Below the pieces are notes generated by a model, which ran no database searches, had not been told where the DNA came from, and saw nothing but the letters and a program-made list of their open reading frames with translations. Both the position numbers and the translations under genes were made by a program. A stretch of DNA of 64,000 nt, from NCBI RefSeq assembly GCF_019748715.1, contig NZ_JACLBZ010000005.1:93754-157753 (forward strand). The letters are read 5' to 3'. The stretch's first letter is position 1. Each line of letters starts with the position of its first letter. The stretch comes from Sporosarcina aquimarina. Lineage in GTDB: Bacteria > Bacillota > Bacilli > Bacillales_A > Planococcaceae. This document shows, piece by piece, positions 8,679 to 16,314 of the stretch.

Positions 8679-9650
8679 TTATAAGCTTTGCGCTGCTGTA
8701 ATAAGTGATAATTTGTAAACATCTTCCGCAGAACAGCCGCGTGACAGATCATTTACAGGCCCATTCAAGCCTTGCAATATCGGTCCGATCGCTTCATATC
8801 CACCTAAACGTTCCGTCAACTTATATCCGATATTTCCCGCATCCAATGTCGGGAAGATAAAGACATTCGCATCGCCTTTAATAACGGATTCCGGTGCTTT
8901 CTTCGCCGCCACACTTGGAACATAAGCCGCGTCAAATTGGAATTCACCGTCAATCAGCAATTCAGGTGCCATTTCTTGTGCAATCTTCGCCGCTTCAACC
9001 ACTTTTTCAGTTTCTTCCGTCACGGCAGAACCTTTTGTCGAGAAGGATAGCATCGCAACTCGTGGATCGATACCGAATGCTTTTGCGGTTTTTGTACTTT
9101 CCACTGCAATTTCAGCCAATTCATTCGCTGAAGGATTCACTGTGATTGCACAATCTGCGAAAATTAAACGCTGTTCTTCCTTCATCATAATGAACGCGCC
9201 GCTTGTCTTCGTTATACCAGGTTTCGTTTTAATGATTTGCAAAGCCGGGCGTACCGTATCCGCTGTCGAATGGGCTGCACCACTCACTAAGCCGTCTACA
9301 CGTCCTGTATAGATTAACATAGTTCCAAAATAGTTTACATCCTTCACTTGCTCACGTGCTTGCTCAAGCGTTGCTTTCCCGCCGCGGCGCTCCATGAACT
9401 TTTCGACCAGCTCATCAAAATAGGAAGCGCTTGCAGGATTGATTTGCTCTATTTCGCTAATGTCGAAACCGCCTTCTTCCGCTGCTTTCCCGACCGCCTC
9501 TTCATCGCCCAGTAATAACGGTTTCACGATACCTTCTTGTTGAAGATGTACAGCTGCTTCAAGTATCCTAACGTCTTCCCCTTCCGGCAATACAATTGTC
9601 TTTCCCTTTCCTTCCAATCGCTCTCGAATTCCATTAAAAAGATCTGCCAT
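8679..9650 (-). CDS. pta: Phosphate acetyltransferase
   Basis: Cytoplasmic phosphotransacetylase that interconverts acetyl-CoA and acetyl phosphate in overflow and acetate metabolism. At 323 residues it is the short Pta form without the N-terminal regulatory domain. Motifs include TIVLPEGEDVRILEAA, GRVDGLVSGAAHSTADTVRPALQ, the KTSGAFIMM strand, FADCAITVNPSANELAEIA and the C-terminal FPTLDAGNIGYKLTERLGGYEAIGPILQGL. It is divergent from hemQ. I looked for a catabolite-responsive element upstream and saw none. Confidence 0.95.
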   Translation of the reverse strand: MADLFNGIRERLEGKGKTIVLPEGEDVRILEAAVHLQQEGIVKPLLLGDEEAVGKAAEEGGFDISEIEQINPASASYFDELVEKFMERRGGKATLEQAREQVKDVNYFGTMLIYTGRVDGLVSGAAHSTADTVRPALQIIKTKPGITKTSGAFIMMKEEQRLIFADCAITVNPSANELAEIAVESTKTAKAFGIDPRVAMLSFSTKGSAVTEETEKVVEAAKIAQEMAPELLIDGEFQFDAAYVPSVAAKKAPESVIKGDANVFIFPTLDAGNIGYKLTERLGGYEAIGPILQGLNGPVNDLSRGCSAEDVYKLSLITAAQSL

Positions 9651-9866
9651 GTGTAAGCCCCACTTTCTGTTATATTTTCCTATTCATCATACCTGAATTA
9701 ATTGTAGAATTCACTACTACTTACGAAAATTTCAGACATTTTTGTGTGCAGGCACAATTTTGTCATACCTTCGGAGTTACCACCATCTTAATTCTTACTG
9801 TCTAAAGTCTGTTTATGCTACACTTGAATGAGAAAACATTTTGTAGTTAAAGGAGACTGAATTCAA

Positions 9867-10619
9867 GTGAATGAAGCAGCAATTACATTAGACGGTTGGT
9901 ATGTACTACATGATTTTCGAACAATGGACTGGGCTTCTTGGAAGTTAATTTCAAAAGAAGAACGTCAAGCAGCAGTCAATGAATTCTTAGCCTATTTGGA
10001 GCGTCTGCAACAGGCAGATGAAGCGAAAACAGGCAGTCACGCGTTTTATACAGTCGTTGGGCAAAAAGCCGATTTCATGCTCATGACATTACGTCCGACA
10101 ATGGATGAATTACAGCAGCTTGAAGCAGAATTCAATAAACTAACGATTGCAGATTACACAATCCCGGCTTACTCTTACGTATCAGTTGTAGAGTTATCAA
10201 ATTACCTAGCTGGCGAATCAGATGAAGACCCGTATCAAAATCCATATGTGCGCGGCCGTTTGTATCCTGAACTGCCACGCAGTCAATATGTATGTTTCTA
10301 CCCGATGGATAAGAAACGCGAAGGCGACGATAACTGGTACATGCTCAATATGGATGATCGCAAAAGCTTAATGCGCAGCCATGGCATGATCGGTCGCGGC
10401 TACGCTGGAAAAGTGAAGCAAATCATTTCCGGTTCTGTCGGTTTTGACGATTACGAATGGGGCGTCACACTATTCTCCGATGACGTGCTGCAATTCAAGA
10501 AACTAGTCTATGAAATGCGTTTTGACGAAGTGAGCGCGCGTTACGGAGTGTTTGGTTCATTCTTTATCGGTACGATTCTAGAAGATGACAAACGAGCTGC
10601 ATTTTTTGAAGTGAAATAA
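9867..10619 (+). CDS. hemQ: Coproheme decarboxylase HemQ
   Basis: Peroxide-dependent decarboxylation of coproheme III to heme b, the last step of the coproporphyrin-dependent heme pathway of Gram-positive bacteria. The chlorite-dismutase-like fold is recognised over its full 250 residues. Functional residues visible are Tyr145 in [15 protein letters not shown], Lys149 and the heme-ligand His172 in [14 protein letters not shown]. Starts at GTG 9867 with AGGAGA about ten bases upstream. Transcribed divergently from pta and closed by a hairpin terminator. Confidence 0.95.
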   Translation: MNEAAITLDGWYVLHDFRTMDWASWKLISKEERQAAVNEFLAYLERLQQADEAKTGSHAFYTVVGQKADFMLMTLRPTMDELQQLEAEFNKLTIADYTIPAYSYVSVVELSNYLAGESDEDPYQNPYVRGRLYPELPRSQYVCFYPMDKKREGDDNWYMLNMDDRKSLMRSHGMIGRGYAGKVKQIISGSVGFDDYEWGVTLFSDDVLQFKKLVYEMRFDEVSARYGVFGSFFIGTILEDDKRAAFFEVK

Positions 10620-10630
10620 GAGAGCATTCA

Positions 10631-10677
10631 GGGCTGTCCGGAACATCATTGCAAAATGATGCCCTGGGCAGCTTTTG
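10631..10677 (+). terminator. Terminator of hemQ
   Basis: Two-tier hairpin: outer GCTGTCC/GGGCAGC and inner CATCATT/AAATGATG arms, followed by TTTTGTTCTTTT. Confidence 0.8.
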
Positions 10678-10706
10678 TTCTTTTATTACCTCACTTGTCT
10701 GTCCAC

Positions 10707-10764
10707 GATCATAAAGCCGCACCAAGCCGCTCATAAAGCTGTTTGTCCCTCTCGCGTCTGATGA
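10707..10764. repeat. Two-to-three-unit remnant of the TATGAGCG repeat
   Basis: CGATCATAAAG and CGCTCATAAAG are 22 bases apart, then a degenerate CGTCTGATGAC. They read as reverse-strand copies of the 21-nt units at 23387-23533. Lies between hemQ and cwlJ. Confidence 0.5.
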
Positions 10765-10882
10765 CTAACCCCTTTCTGTCGACTGGAATCGAGCATTACC
10801 CAATACACTAGAAATCCCCGTCCAATTTTTTTGTCATGCCTAGCTTCTTCCGTACATAGGATACAAGCAAGGGGGTTTTGCT

Positions 10883-11302
10883 TTGGCTGTCATCGCGACA
10901 AATGCAAAAGGAATCGATTTGCTCGCTCGTTTAATGCGTGCGGAAGCGGAAGGCGAAGGTGAATTGGGGATGCTCATGGTTGGAAACGTTGGTGTCAATC
11001 GTGTGCGTGCCAATTGTCTGGATTTTAAAGGCATTCGTTCGCTCGATGATATGGTATACCAACGACCTGGAGGGTTCGAGGCCACTACGAAAAGTTATTT
11101 TTATCAGCGTGCGCGGGAACGTGATCGCAAACTAGCGAAACGCACGATCGATGGAGAACGTTTCCACCCAGCCCAACGCTCCCTGTGGTTTTTCATGCCA
11201 ACCGGAGACTGCCCAGCCCAATGGTACAACCAGTGGAATACCGGTCGCTACAAATCGCACTGTTTCTACTCCCCGACGGAACAAGACTGCCCACTCATTT
11301 AG
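10883..11302 (+). CDS. cwlJ: Spore cortex-lytic enzyme CwlJ
   Basis: Hydrolase_2 (SleB/CwlJ) family enzyme that degrades the modified cortex peptidoglycan during germination; family members sit in the spore coat. The 139 residues are the catalytic domain alone: LLARLMRAEAEGEGELGMLMVGNVGVNR carries the proposed catalytic Glu (residue 21), then DDMVYQRPGGFEA and the C-terminal HCFYSP segment. No signal peptide, as expected for CwlJ. Starts at TTG 10883 after GGGGGT. gerQ follows 15 bases downstream. B. subtilis CwlJ needs GerQ for its localisation, so an operon makes sense. Confidence 0.93.
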   Translation: MAVIATNAKGIDLLARLMRAEAEGEGELGMLMVGNVGVNRVRANCLDFKGIRSLDDMVYQRPGGFEATTKSYFYQRARERDRKLAKRTIDGERFHPAQRSLWFFMPTGDCPAQWYNQWNTGRYKSHCFYSPTEQDCPLI

Positions 11303-11317
11303 AGAAAGGATGTTGAA

Positions 11318-11665
11318 ATGGTTCAATATTATTGGAATCCCGGCTATGGTCAGCAACAAATGATGCCGCCACAAGTGACCATCCCAAGCGGCAGACCAAA
11401 CACGCCTCCATTCAGAGAGGAATCGTACATCGAAAATATTTTGAGGTTAAACAGAGGGAAACCTGGAGTCTTTCATTTTTCATTCGAGAATGCCGTAAAT
11501 GCTGGCGAGAATACAATAGCCGTCAACGGATTGGTCGAGGCGGCCGGACGAGATCACGTGATCCTCAGTGAGACGAACACGGGACGCCGTTACTTATTCC
11601 CAATGATCTACTTTGATTATGCAGAATTCGATGAGGAATTGAATTACTTTGATCAAACACCTTAA
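11318..11665 (+). CDS. gerQ: Spore coat protein GerQ
   Basis: Inner coat protein needed for CwlJ localisation and dipicolinate-triggered germination. The 115 residues carry the GerQ domain: SYIENILRLNRGKPGVFHFSFEN, then GLVEAAGRDHVILSE and YFDYAEFDEELNY. The N-terminal 30 residues are Gln/Pro/Gly rich (GYGQQQMMPPQ), as in proteins cross-linked by the coat transglutaminase Tgl; cross-linking here is inferred. RBS AGAAAGGA. Immediately downstream of cwlJ. Confidence 0.92.
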   Translation: MVQYYWNPGYGQQQMMPPQVTIPSGRPNTPPFREESYIENILRLNRGKPGVFHFSFENAVNAGENTIAVNGLVEAAGRDHVILSETNTGRRYLFPMIYFDYAEFDEELNYFDQTP

Positions 11666-11674
11666 GTCCATGTG

Positions 11675-11714
11675 AAAACAACCGCTCATTGCATATGCAA
11701 TGAGCGGTTGTTTT
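11675..11714. terminator. Perfectly palindromic bidirectional terminator
   Basis: A 40-base perfect inverted repeat centred on GCATATGC with AAAA and TTTT flanks, between convergent gerQ and ywdK. Usable on both strands. Confidence 0.9.
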
Positions 11715-11731
11715 CATAGTGAAGAAAAACT

Positions 11732-12112
11732 TCAGTTTCCAAACTTAATTGCAGCTAAAATCAGCATGATCCAGCCAACTATGAACGCCACGCCGCCAAT
11801 TGGCGTGATTGCACCTAAAATACCGACTCCCGATAAGCTAAGCGCGTAAAGACTGCCTGAAAAAATGATAATACCTGCAAGCAGTAAATAACCAGCCCAT
11901 GTTAATTGGGTTGATGGTCCAAGCAATGTATTGCTCATCAAAATGCCCACCGCCAGCAATCCGATGGCATGAAACATTTGATACTGAACCGCAGTTTCCC
12001 AAACAGCCAAATAATGTTCAGATAGACGATCTTTCAAAGCGTGGGCACCAAACGCCCCGAAAGCCACTGCGATGGCGGCATTGATGGCCCCTGCTATAAT
12101 AAAAAATGGCAT
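11732..12112 (-). CDS. ywdK: DUF423 membrane protein (YwdK-like)
   Basis: A small integral membrane protein with four predicted helices and the family signature AVAFGAFGAHALKDRLSEHYLAVWETAVQY. I start it at the ATG at 12112 (MPFFIIAGAIN) because AGAAGGAA precedes it; a longer reading from 12142 would place charged residues ahead of the first helix. 126 residues, normal for the family. Function unknown. It follows ywdI in the same direction, as in Bacillus. Confidence 0.9.
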   Translation of the reverse strand: MPFFIIAGAINAAIAVAFGAFGAHALKDRLSEHYLAVWETAVQYQMFHAIGLLAVGILMSNTLLGPSTQLTWAGYLLLAGIIIFSGSLYALSLSGVGILGAITPIGGVAFIVGWIMLILAAIKFGN

Positions 12113-12174
12113 GATAATTCCTTCTTTCTCGCAACTTGTCAATAACGTACTATACTATATTCTACCATATTCAT

Positions 12175-12447
12175 TCAAAAATCAAACAACGACTCCCCAT
12201 TTGCGTCTTCTTCACGCAGTGGTTGTTCTTGTAATGTGGAAATCATCTTGGTTGTTGAAGGCGCGCTATCAAAAGATGCTACAGGAATAGAGGGTGTGTT
12301 AATAGCTGATGCATTGTCGCTCAGCAGTACATTACATAATGCCCGCACAGCATAGACCGCTTCTCTGCGCGTTTGTTCATTTGCCGCATGTTTAGCCAAA
12401 CGGACTTGCTGCTCCATTTCCTTCAGCAGTTGGTCAGATGAAATCAT
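12175..12447 (-). CDS. ywdI: YwdI-like DUF5327 protein
   Basis: A 90-residue hydrophilic protein. The N-terminal 45 residues (DQLLKEMEQQVRLAKHAANE, then EAVYAVRALCNVLLS) match the helical YwdI/DUF5327 pattern; the remainder is low in conservation and probably disordered. Its ATG overlaps the TGA of the upstream 58-residue gene (ATGA), so translation is coupled. Function unknown. Confidence 0.78.
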   Translation of the reverse strand: MISSDQLLKEMEQQVRLAKHAANEQTRREAVYAVRALCNVLLSDNASAINTPSIPVASFDSAPSTTKMISTLQEQPLREEDANGESLFDF

Positions 12448-12620
12448 CGGAATCTCGCTCCCTTTTTCGGTTCAAACTTCAAGCACTCCATACCTGACGA
12501 GCGCTTGACAACGATAGATGGCAACATTTTGGTCTTAAATCCATATGCTTTACAACCTCGCGGATTCGCTGGGTCCCATGTCGTGTAGAAATATTGACAC
12601 TCAAAGCAGTTGACCGCCAT
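12444..12620 (-). CDS. Small Cys-rich protein between ung and ywdI
   Basis: A 58-codon gene beginning MAVNCFECQYFYTTWDP and ending FEPKKGARFR. It has a C-x-x-C pair at the N-terminus (residues 5-8), a third Cys in the RGCKAYGFKTK segment and a fourth in GMECLKFEP, a spacing that suggests a small zinc or iron-binding fold. It sits between ung and ywdI, ends in an ATGA overlap with ywdI, and has an upstream site AAAGGAAGTGG. The position is consistent with the small conserved proteins beside ung in Bacillales. Function unknown; coding status is well supported by the overlap and the RBS. Confidence 0.8.
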   Translation of the reverse strand: MAVNCFECQYFYTTWDPANPRGCKAYGFKTKMLPSIVVKRSSGMECLKFEPKKGARFR

Positions 12621-12635
12621 TATACCACTTCCTTT

Positions 12636-13337
12636 CTATCTGTTTAACTGTTCTGCTGATGTTTTGGACCAATCAATCGGTTGGTCCCCCCATTTCCGCA
12701 AATAGTCATTCGCCTGAGAAAACGGCCGGCTGCCGAAAAATCCGCGTGCTGCGCTGAATGGGCTTGGATGTACGGATTCAATGATCGCATGCCGCCTGCG
12801 GTTAATCAAAGCCTTTTTTTCTTGTGCATGTCGCCCCCATAAAATGAAGACAATCGGTTCCCTGCGCAGAGACAATTTACGGATCACTTCATCTGTAAAC
12901 AGTTCCCACCCCTTCCCGCGATGAGAAGCAGCTGCGCCTTCACGCACCGTCAATGCTGTATTTAACAAAAGTACGCCTTGTTTAGCCCAACCTGTCAACG
13001 TGCCGCTGTCAGGGATAGGAACGCCGATATCCGTTGACAACTCCTTGAAAATGTTGCGAAGACTAGGTGGAACCTTAACGCCAGGCTGGACAGAGAAACT
13101 CAACCCTTGTGCTTGATTCGGACCATGATAAGGATCTTGCCCCAATATGACGACGCGAACGTCATGATAGGACGTTAACTCAAAAGCGGTCCACATATCT
13201 TGCATTTGCGGATAAATAACATGTGTAGCATATTCTGATTGCAAAAATTTCCGTAGCGTTTGATAATACGGCTTATTAAACTCATCCTTCAGCACCGTAT
13301 CCCAATCATTGTGGAATTTAGGTTGCATCTGCATCAC
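12636..13337 (-). CDS. ung: Uracil-DNA glycosylase
   Basis: Family 1 UDG that removes uracil from DNA at the start of base-excision repair. Shows the water-activating loop [22 protein letters not shown] (Asp68) and the DNA-intercalation loop [18 protein letters not shown]. 233 residues, full length. Its start overlaps the stop of the upstream DUF4230 gene by four bases, so the two form an operon. Confidence 0.97.
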   Translation of the reverse strand: MMQMQPKFHNDWDTVLKDEFNKPYYQTLRKFLQSEYATHVIYPQMQDMWTAFELTSYHDVRVVILGQDPYHGPNQAQGLSFSVQPGVKVPPSLRNIFKELSTDIGVPIPDSGTLTGWAKQGVLLLNTALTVREGAAASHRGKGWELFTDEVIRKLSLRREPIVFILWGRHAQEKKALINRRRHAIIESVHPSPFSAARGFFGSRPFSQANDYLRKWGDQPIDWSKTSAEQLNR

Positions 13338-14089
13338 TCCTCAAATTCAATCTCCAACCCATAACCCGCGAATGAAAACATATCTTTCAATGTTTTCTCA
13401 GCATTGCGCTCAGCCGTCTGTAAGACGCCTTGTTCAGATGCTTCTTCCAGGATCAAGTTCTTCGCCTCGTTAGCAAGTTCGTATCCTTCTTCTATATCCG
13501 CTTTTCCGCGAAATAATCCTGCTACCGAATAAACTTCTACTTGGTCGAAGAAGATTTCTGCTCCTCCAAGAAATTCAGCTGCCGGTACAGTTAAACGAGC
13601 TGTCTTCTCGTTTTCATCTATTTTCAAATTATTTTCAGTTATGCCACTGAGGTCAATCCCTGCTTTCACAGATCCGGGGATGACGACCAGTAGATTTCTT
13701 TTTGTGCCCGGTAAGTTGACGCCGATGCTTTGGCCGAATAATTCATTGTCTGTACGTTCTACCAATACTTTCGTGTAAGCTTCGGCTGTCGTCAGTTCTT
13801 GCAGTTCTTGTACCTGTTCGACGAAAGCGCCTTTTTGTTCGGTAAAAGTGGAGCCAAGTTTTATAAGATAGAAGCCGGCGATCGGCAGGATAATGATAGC
13901 GGCAACGAGCAGTAGGATGAGGGAGAGGTAGGTTTTTCTCCAAGAGGACCATAGAGTTAGTACCAGTTTCCAGAATCCTGTTTTGCGCTTGCGTTTAGGC
14001 TTCTTTATTTCATCGACCGTGACGGCTGATTGAGCTTCCGCCAGTTCGATTTCTTTTTTCTGTCGCCCAGATGAATCATGCTTGCTCAT
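13334..14089 (-). CDS. DUF4230 membrane-anchored protein
   Basis: A 251-residue protein with a charged cytoplasmic N-terminus (PKRKRKTGF), one membrane helix (about residues 50-75, [20 protein letters not shown]) and an extracellular DUF4230 domain. The domain motif [21 protein letters not shown] matches the family well. Members are single-pass proteins of unknown role. Its stop overlaps ung. No lipobox or cleavage site. Confidence 0.82.
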   Translation of the reverse strand: MSKHDSSGRQKKEIELAEAQSAVTVDEIKKPKRKRKTGFWKLVLTLWSSWRKTYLSLILLLVAAIIILPIAGFYLIKLGSTFTEQKGAFVEQVQELQELTTAEAYTKVLVERTDNELFGQSIGVNLPGTKRNLLVVIPGSVKAGIDLSGITENNLKIDENEKTARLTVPAAEFLGGAEIFFDQVEVYSVAGLFRGKADIEEGYELANEAKNLILEEASEQGVLQTAERNAEKTLKDMFSFAGYGLEIEFEE

Positions 14090-14217
14090 GGTTCACGACC
14101 TTTCTTTATAATAAAGTGAGATAGGACATCAGGCGTGTTGATTAACCAATATTTCACATGATTTTTTTGTGGCCTGTACATTGAAATGCAACTCGCGAGT
14201 TATCATCTAGTGAGCGT

Positions 14218-14365
14218 GGCAGTGGTGTATCCGTGGGGATTTGCGCTCCAGACGGTACGCTTTCCGGAGGGCGTGGCTTGAGCCTCCTCGTCCGCTGCGC
14301 TCCCTGCGGGGTCTCAAGACACACGCTGATCCTCTCGGAGTCGACCGTCTTCCGCTCCAATCTCT
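14218..14365 (-). repeat. Repeat C, inverted copy within composite element
   Basis: Contains GGAGGGCGTGGCTTGAGCC, CTCCCTGCGGGGTCTCA and CTGATCCTC-N3-GAGTCG. In reverse complement these align with the same blocks at 14510-14652 and 33296-33423. Confidence 0.75.
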
Positions 14366-14509
14366 AAATTGCGTATATCAGCCAATTTGATTTCCGTTTA
14401 AAATCCGTTAAAACAACTGGTGCTTTTTAAGTGCTGGAATTCTTCTTTTTTACGAATGAACTCCTTTTCACTCTCTAATTCCCAGACAATAATCATCGCC
14501 TTCCAGAAC

Positions 14510-14652
14510 AAAAAGTTGGGGATTTTCCTGGAAGGCGGGGCGACTCTGGGAGGATCAGCGTGACGGGTGAGACCGCCAGGGAGCTTGCGACGGCGGACTC
14601 ACCGCGCGCCCTCCAGAACACGTCCCCGACTGGAGGGCAAATCCCGAGGACT
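14510..14652 (+). repeat. Repeat C, direct copy within composite element
   Basis: Matches the canonical copy at 33296-33423: CTGGAAGGCGGGGCGACTC, GATCAGCGTGACGGGTGAGACC and CTCACCGCGCGCCC can be aligned block by block. Confidence 0.78.
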
Positions 14653-14772
14653 ACACCTTTCTCCTCATTATTTCTTCCTTTTTTCCAAAACAGCACACGA
14701 ATTAGTTGGCTGAATGCGAAGTGAATAGCTTATAAATTGGCTAATCAACACGCCTGATAGAGCATCTCACTA

Positions 14773-15060
14773 GCAGACAAAATACCTGATAAATCTACAA
14801 CTATTTGTACGTTTCACAAGGTAATAAGTTTCATTGGCTGCTAATGTAATTCTATGGAATTTCATGTAATCGGAAGGTTTAGCAATAGGCTTCATTTAAA
14901 TAAGTTTAGGAAAATTGCACTCAAATTTTTTGTGAGCCATCTAATCGCATTCAAACGAGACTTTCTATATACTGATACTAGATGGACTGCAGACAAATCA
15001 TTGCACATAATTTGTGCAGTCATTTGTCTGCAGTTCGTGAATTACCGCGCTACATAGGAG
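14773..15060. other. Leader region of yojF-bshB2
   Basis: No gene supported. An open frame at 14854-15057 runs through the hairpin described separately and has no homology I recognise. Any promoter for the bacillithiol operon should be here. Confidence 0.5.
14986..15034 (+). promoter_or_regulatory. Long near-perfect hairpin ahead of yojF
   Basis: Outer arms of 13 perfect pairs (ACTGCAGACAAAT / ATTTGTCTGCAGT) enclose, after one mismatch, an eight-pair inner stem (ATTGCACA / TGTGCAGT with one wobble) and a five-base loop. It ends about 21 bases before the AGGAGG of yojF and has no U-run, so it is not a normal terminator. It could be a dyad operator, an mRNA 5' stabiliser or an attenuator part. 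Confidence 0.6.
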
Positions 15061-15061
15061 G
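15056..15061 (+). promoter_or_regulatory. Ribosome binding site deciding the yojF start
   Basis: AGGAGG abuts an ATG at 15062 and lies six bases before the ATG at 15068; only the latter has workable spacing. Confidence 0.75.
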
Positions 15062-15067
15062 ATGGGT

Positions 15068-15418
15068 ATGCAAACTGTTGAAGTAAATCATTTGCAGGAG
15101 TTACTGGACTCCTTTGCTAATAAGGACGTATACATTCATTTGGAGACGACAAATGGATCTTATGCTTCTCATTTTCAAGAAGGTTTTTTTAATGCGGGGG
15201 CCTTTATCCGCAATATCGTGATTCGCTACGAACTTGGAAAAGTTGCGGGCGACTCCCCTCACCGCATCGGACTAAAATTGCCGAGTGGCTGGATTTACGC
15301 ACAAGGTATCACACATTATACGATGGATGAGCATGATCGTTTATTGATGGCGGGTCTGGGACCTGACGGCAAACTTGCCGTTGCGCTTGAGATTAGCGAA
15401 ACGCCATTTGCTTATTAA
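15068..15418 (+). CDS. yojF: YojF family protein (DUF1806), bacillithiol operon
   Basis: A 116-residue cytoplasmic protein of the YojF/DUF1806 family, recognised by DVYIHLETTNGSYASHF, AGAFIRNIVIRYELG, HRIGLKLPSGWIYAQGITHY and the C-terminal LAVALEISETPF. It lies 16 bases before bshB2, the same pairing as yojF-yojG in B. subtilis. Its role is not established; the linkage suggests work with BshB2. Confidence 0.9.
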   Translation: MQTVEVNHLQELLDSFANKDVYIHLETTNGSYASHFQEGFFNAGAFIRNIVIRYELGKVAGDSPHRIGLKLPSGWIYAQGITHYTMDEHDRLLMAGLGPDGKLAVALEISETPFAY

Positions 15419-15434
15419 GAAGGGAGATTTTTTG

Positions 15435-16106
15435 ATGTTGCAGAAAGAACGACATGTATTGGTCATTTTCCCTCACCCTGACGATGAAGCGTTTGGCGTG
15501 TCGGGAACGATTTCAAAATATATTGAGATGGGCGTGCCTGTTACATATGCCTGTCTGACACTTGGTGAAATGGGGCGGAATTTAGGGAACCCTCCATTTG
15601 CCAACCGCGAAACGCTGCCGCAAGTCCGCAAGCAAGAATTATTGGATGCTTGTGCGGCTATGGGACTGACGGATTTGCGGATGATGGGATTACGTGACAA
15701 AACGGTTGAATTCGAGGATCCTGAAAAACTGATCAAGATGATGACCGATTTGATTGAGGAATTAAACCCTTCTCTCGTTATCACATTCCACCCTCAATTA
15801 GCTGTGCATCCGGATCACAATGCTACAGGTCTGGCTGTCGTGGATGCTGTGAGGCGGATTCCTGAAGCGAAGCGCCCTACGTTATATGTCAAGGCGTTCG
15901 ACAATGATACGGTCGAGAAAATCGGTGAACCAGACGTAATTCACCATACTGCTGATATGCGGGAAAAGAAAATCGCTACTTTGCGAGCGCATGCTTCCCA
16001 AACTATTTGGATGCTTCCCGATATGGAAAAGCGTTGGGCTGAAGATGATGAAGAAGCACTCGATTGGCTTCACAACGAAGCCTTTTATACGTATAAATTC
16101 GACTAA
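15435..16106 (+). CDS. bshB2: Bacillithiol biosynthesis deacetylase BshB2
   Basis: LmbE-like zinc deacetylase that removes acetate from GlcNAc-malate in bacillithiol synthesis. The zinc site is visible as FPHPDDEAFGVSGT (His-Pro-Asp-Asp) near the N-terminus and HPQLAVHPDHNATG further on. I start at ATG 15435 (MLQKERHVLVIF) because AGAAGGGAG lies just upstream; a longer reading would overlap yojF. 223 residues, normal for BshB2. Ends at a strong terminator. Confidence 0.93.
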   Translation: MLQKERHVLVIFPHPDDEAFGVSGTISKYIEMGVPVTYACLTLGEMGRNLGNPPFANRETLPQVRKQELLDACAAMGLTDLRMMGLRDKTVEFEDPEKLIKMMTDLIEELNPSLVITFHPQLAVHPDHNATGLAVVDAVRRIPEAKRPTLYVKAFDNDTVEKIGEPDVIHHTADMREKKIATLRAHASQTIWMLPDMEKRWAEDDEEALDWLHNEAFYTYKFD

Positions 16107-16135
16107 AAAAACCGCAGAAGTTCTGCGGTTCTTTT
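16105..16135 (+). terminator. Terminator of the yojF-bshB2 operon
   Basis: Stem AACCGCAGAA / TTCTGCGGTT with a minimal loop, followed by CTTTT on the plus strand and preceded by AAAAAA. Confidence 0.85.
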
Positions 16136-16162
16136 GCAATGAGATGGATTACAGAAGTAGCA

Positions 16163-16309
16163 TTGGCGCGGTAGTATCGTGGATTGGTTCGGTGCCTGTC
16201 GTTTTTGGTTCGGCATGGGGCAATTTTGGTGCGTTCGGAGATTCATTTCGCTCGCTAATCTGCTCGATTGGTGCGGTGGTATAAATATTTGGTGCGTTAC
16301 TTTCATGGA
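16163..16309 (+). repeat. 21-nt periodic array, TTGGTGCG type
   Basis: Seven units begin at 16163, 16184, 16205, 16226, 16247, 16268 and 16289, exactly 21 bases apart. The conserved core is TTGGTGCGG or a close variant (TTGGTTCGG; TTCGCTCGC in the fifth). The remaining 12-13 bases of each unit are not conserved. The array fills the gap between bshB2 and the convergent P-loop gene. Confidence 0.85.
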
Positions 16310-16314
16310 ATATG

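Larger units (their letters stand above)
14118..14772. repeat. Composite inverted repeat
   Basis: Outer arms of about 33 bases (14118-14150 and 14738-14772) are imperfect reverse complements sharing the uninterrupted core ATCAACACGCCTGAT. Inside, two family C repeats of about 145 bp (14218-14365 and 14510-14652) are also in opposite orientation, around a centre of about 145 bases. No credible gene lies within. It sits between the divergent DUF4230 and yojF genes. Confidence 0.75.

Noticed and set aside
9651..9866. CcpA site in the pta-hemQ intergenic region
   Set aside because: No sequence close to the cre consensus was found.
14854..15057. 67-codon open frame before yojF
   Set aside because: Passes through the long hairpin at 14986-15034, has no RBS and ends just before the yojF RBS; better explained as leader DNA.
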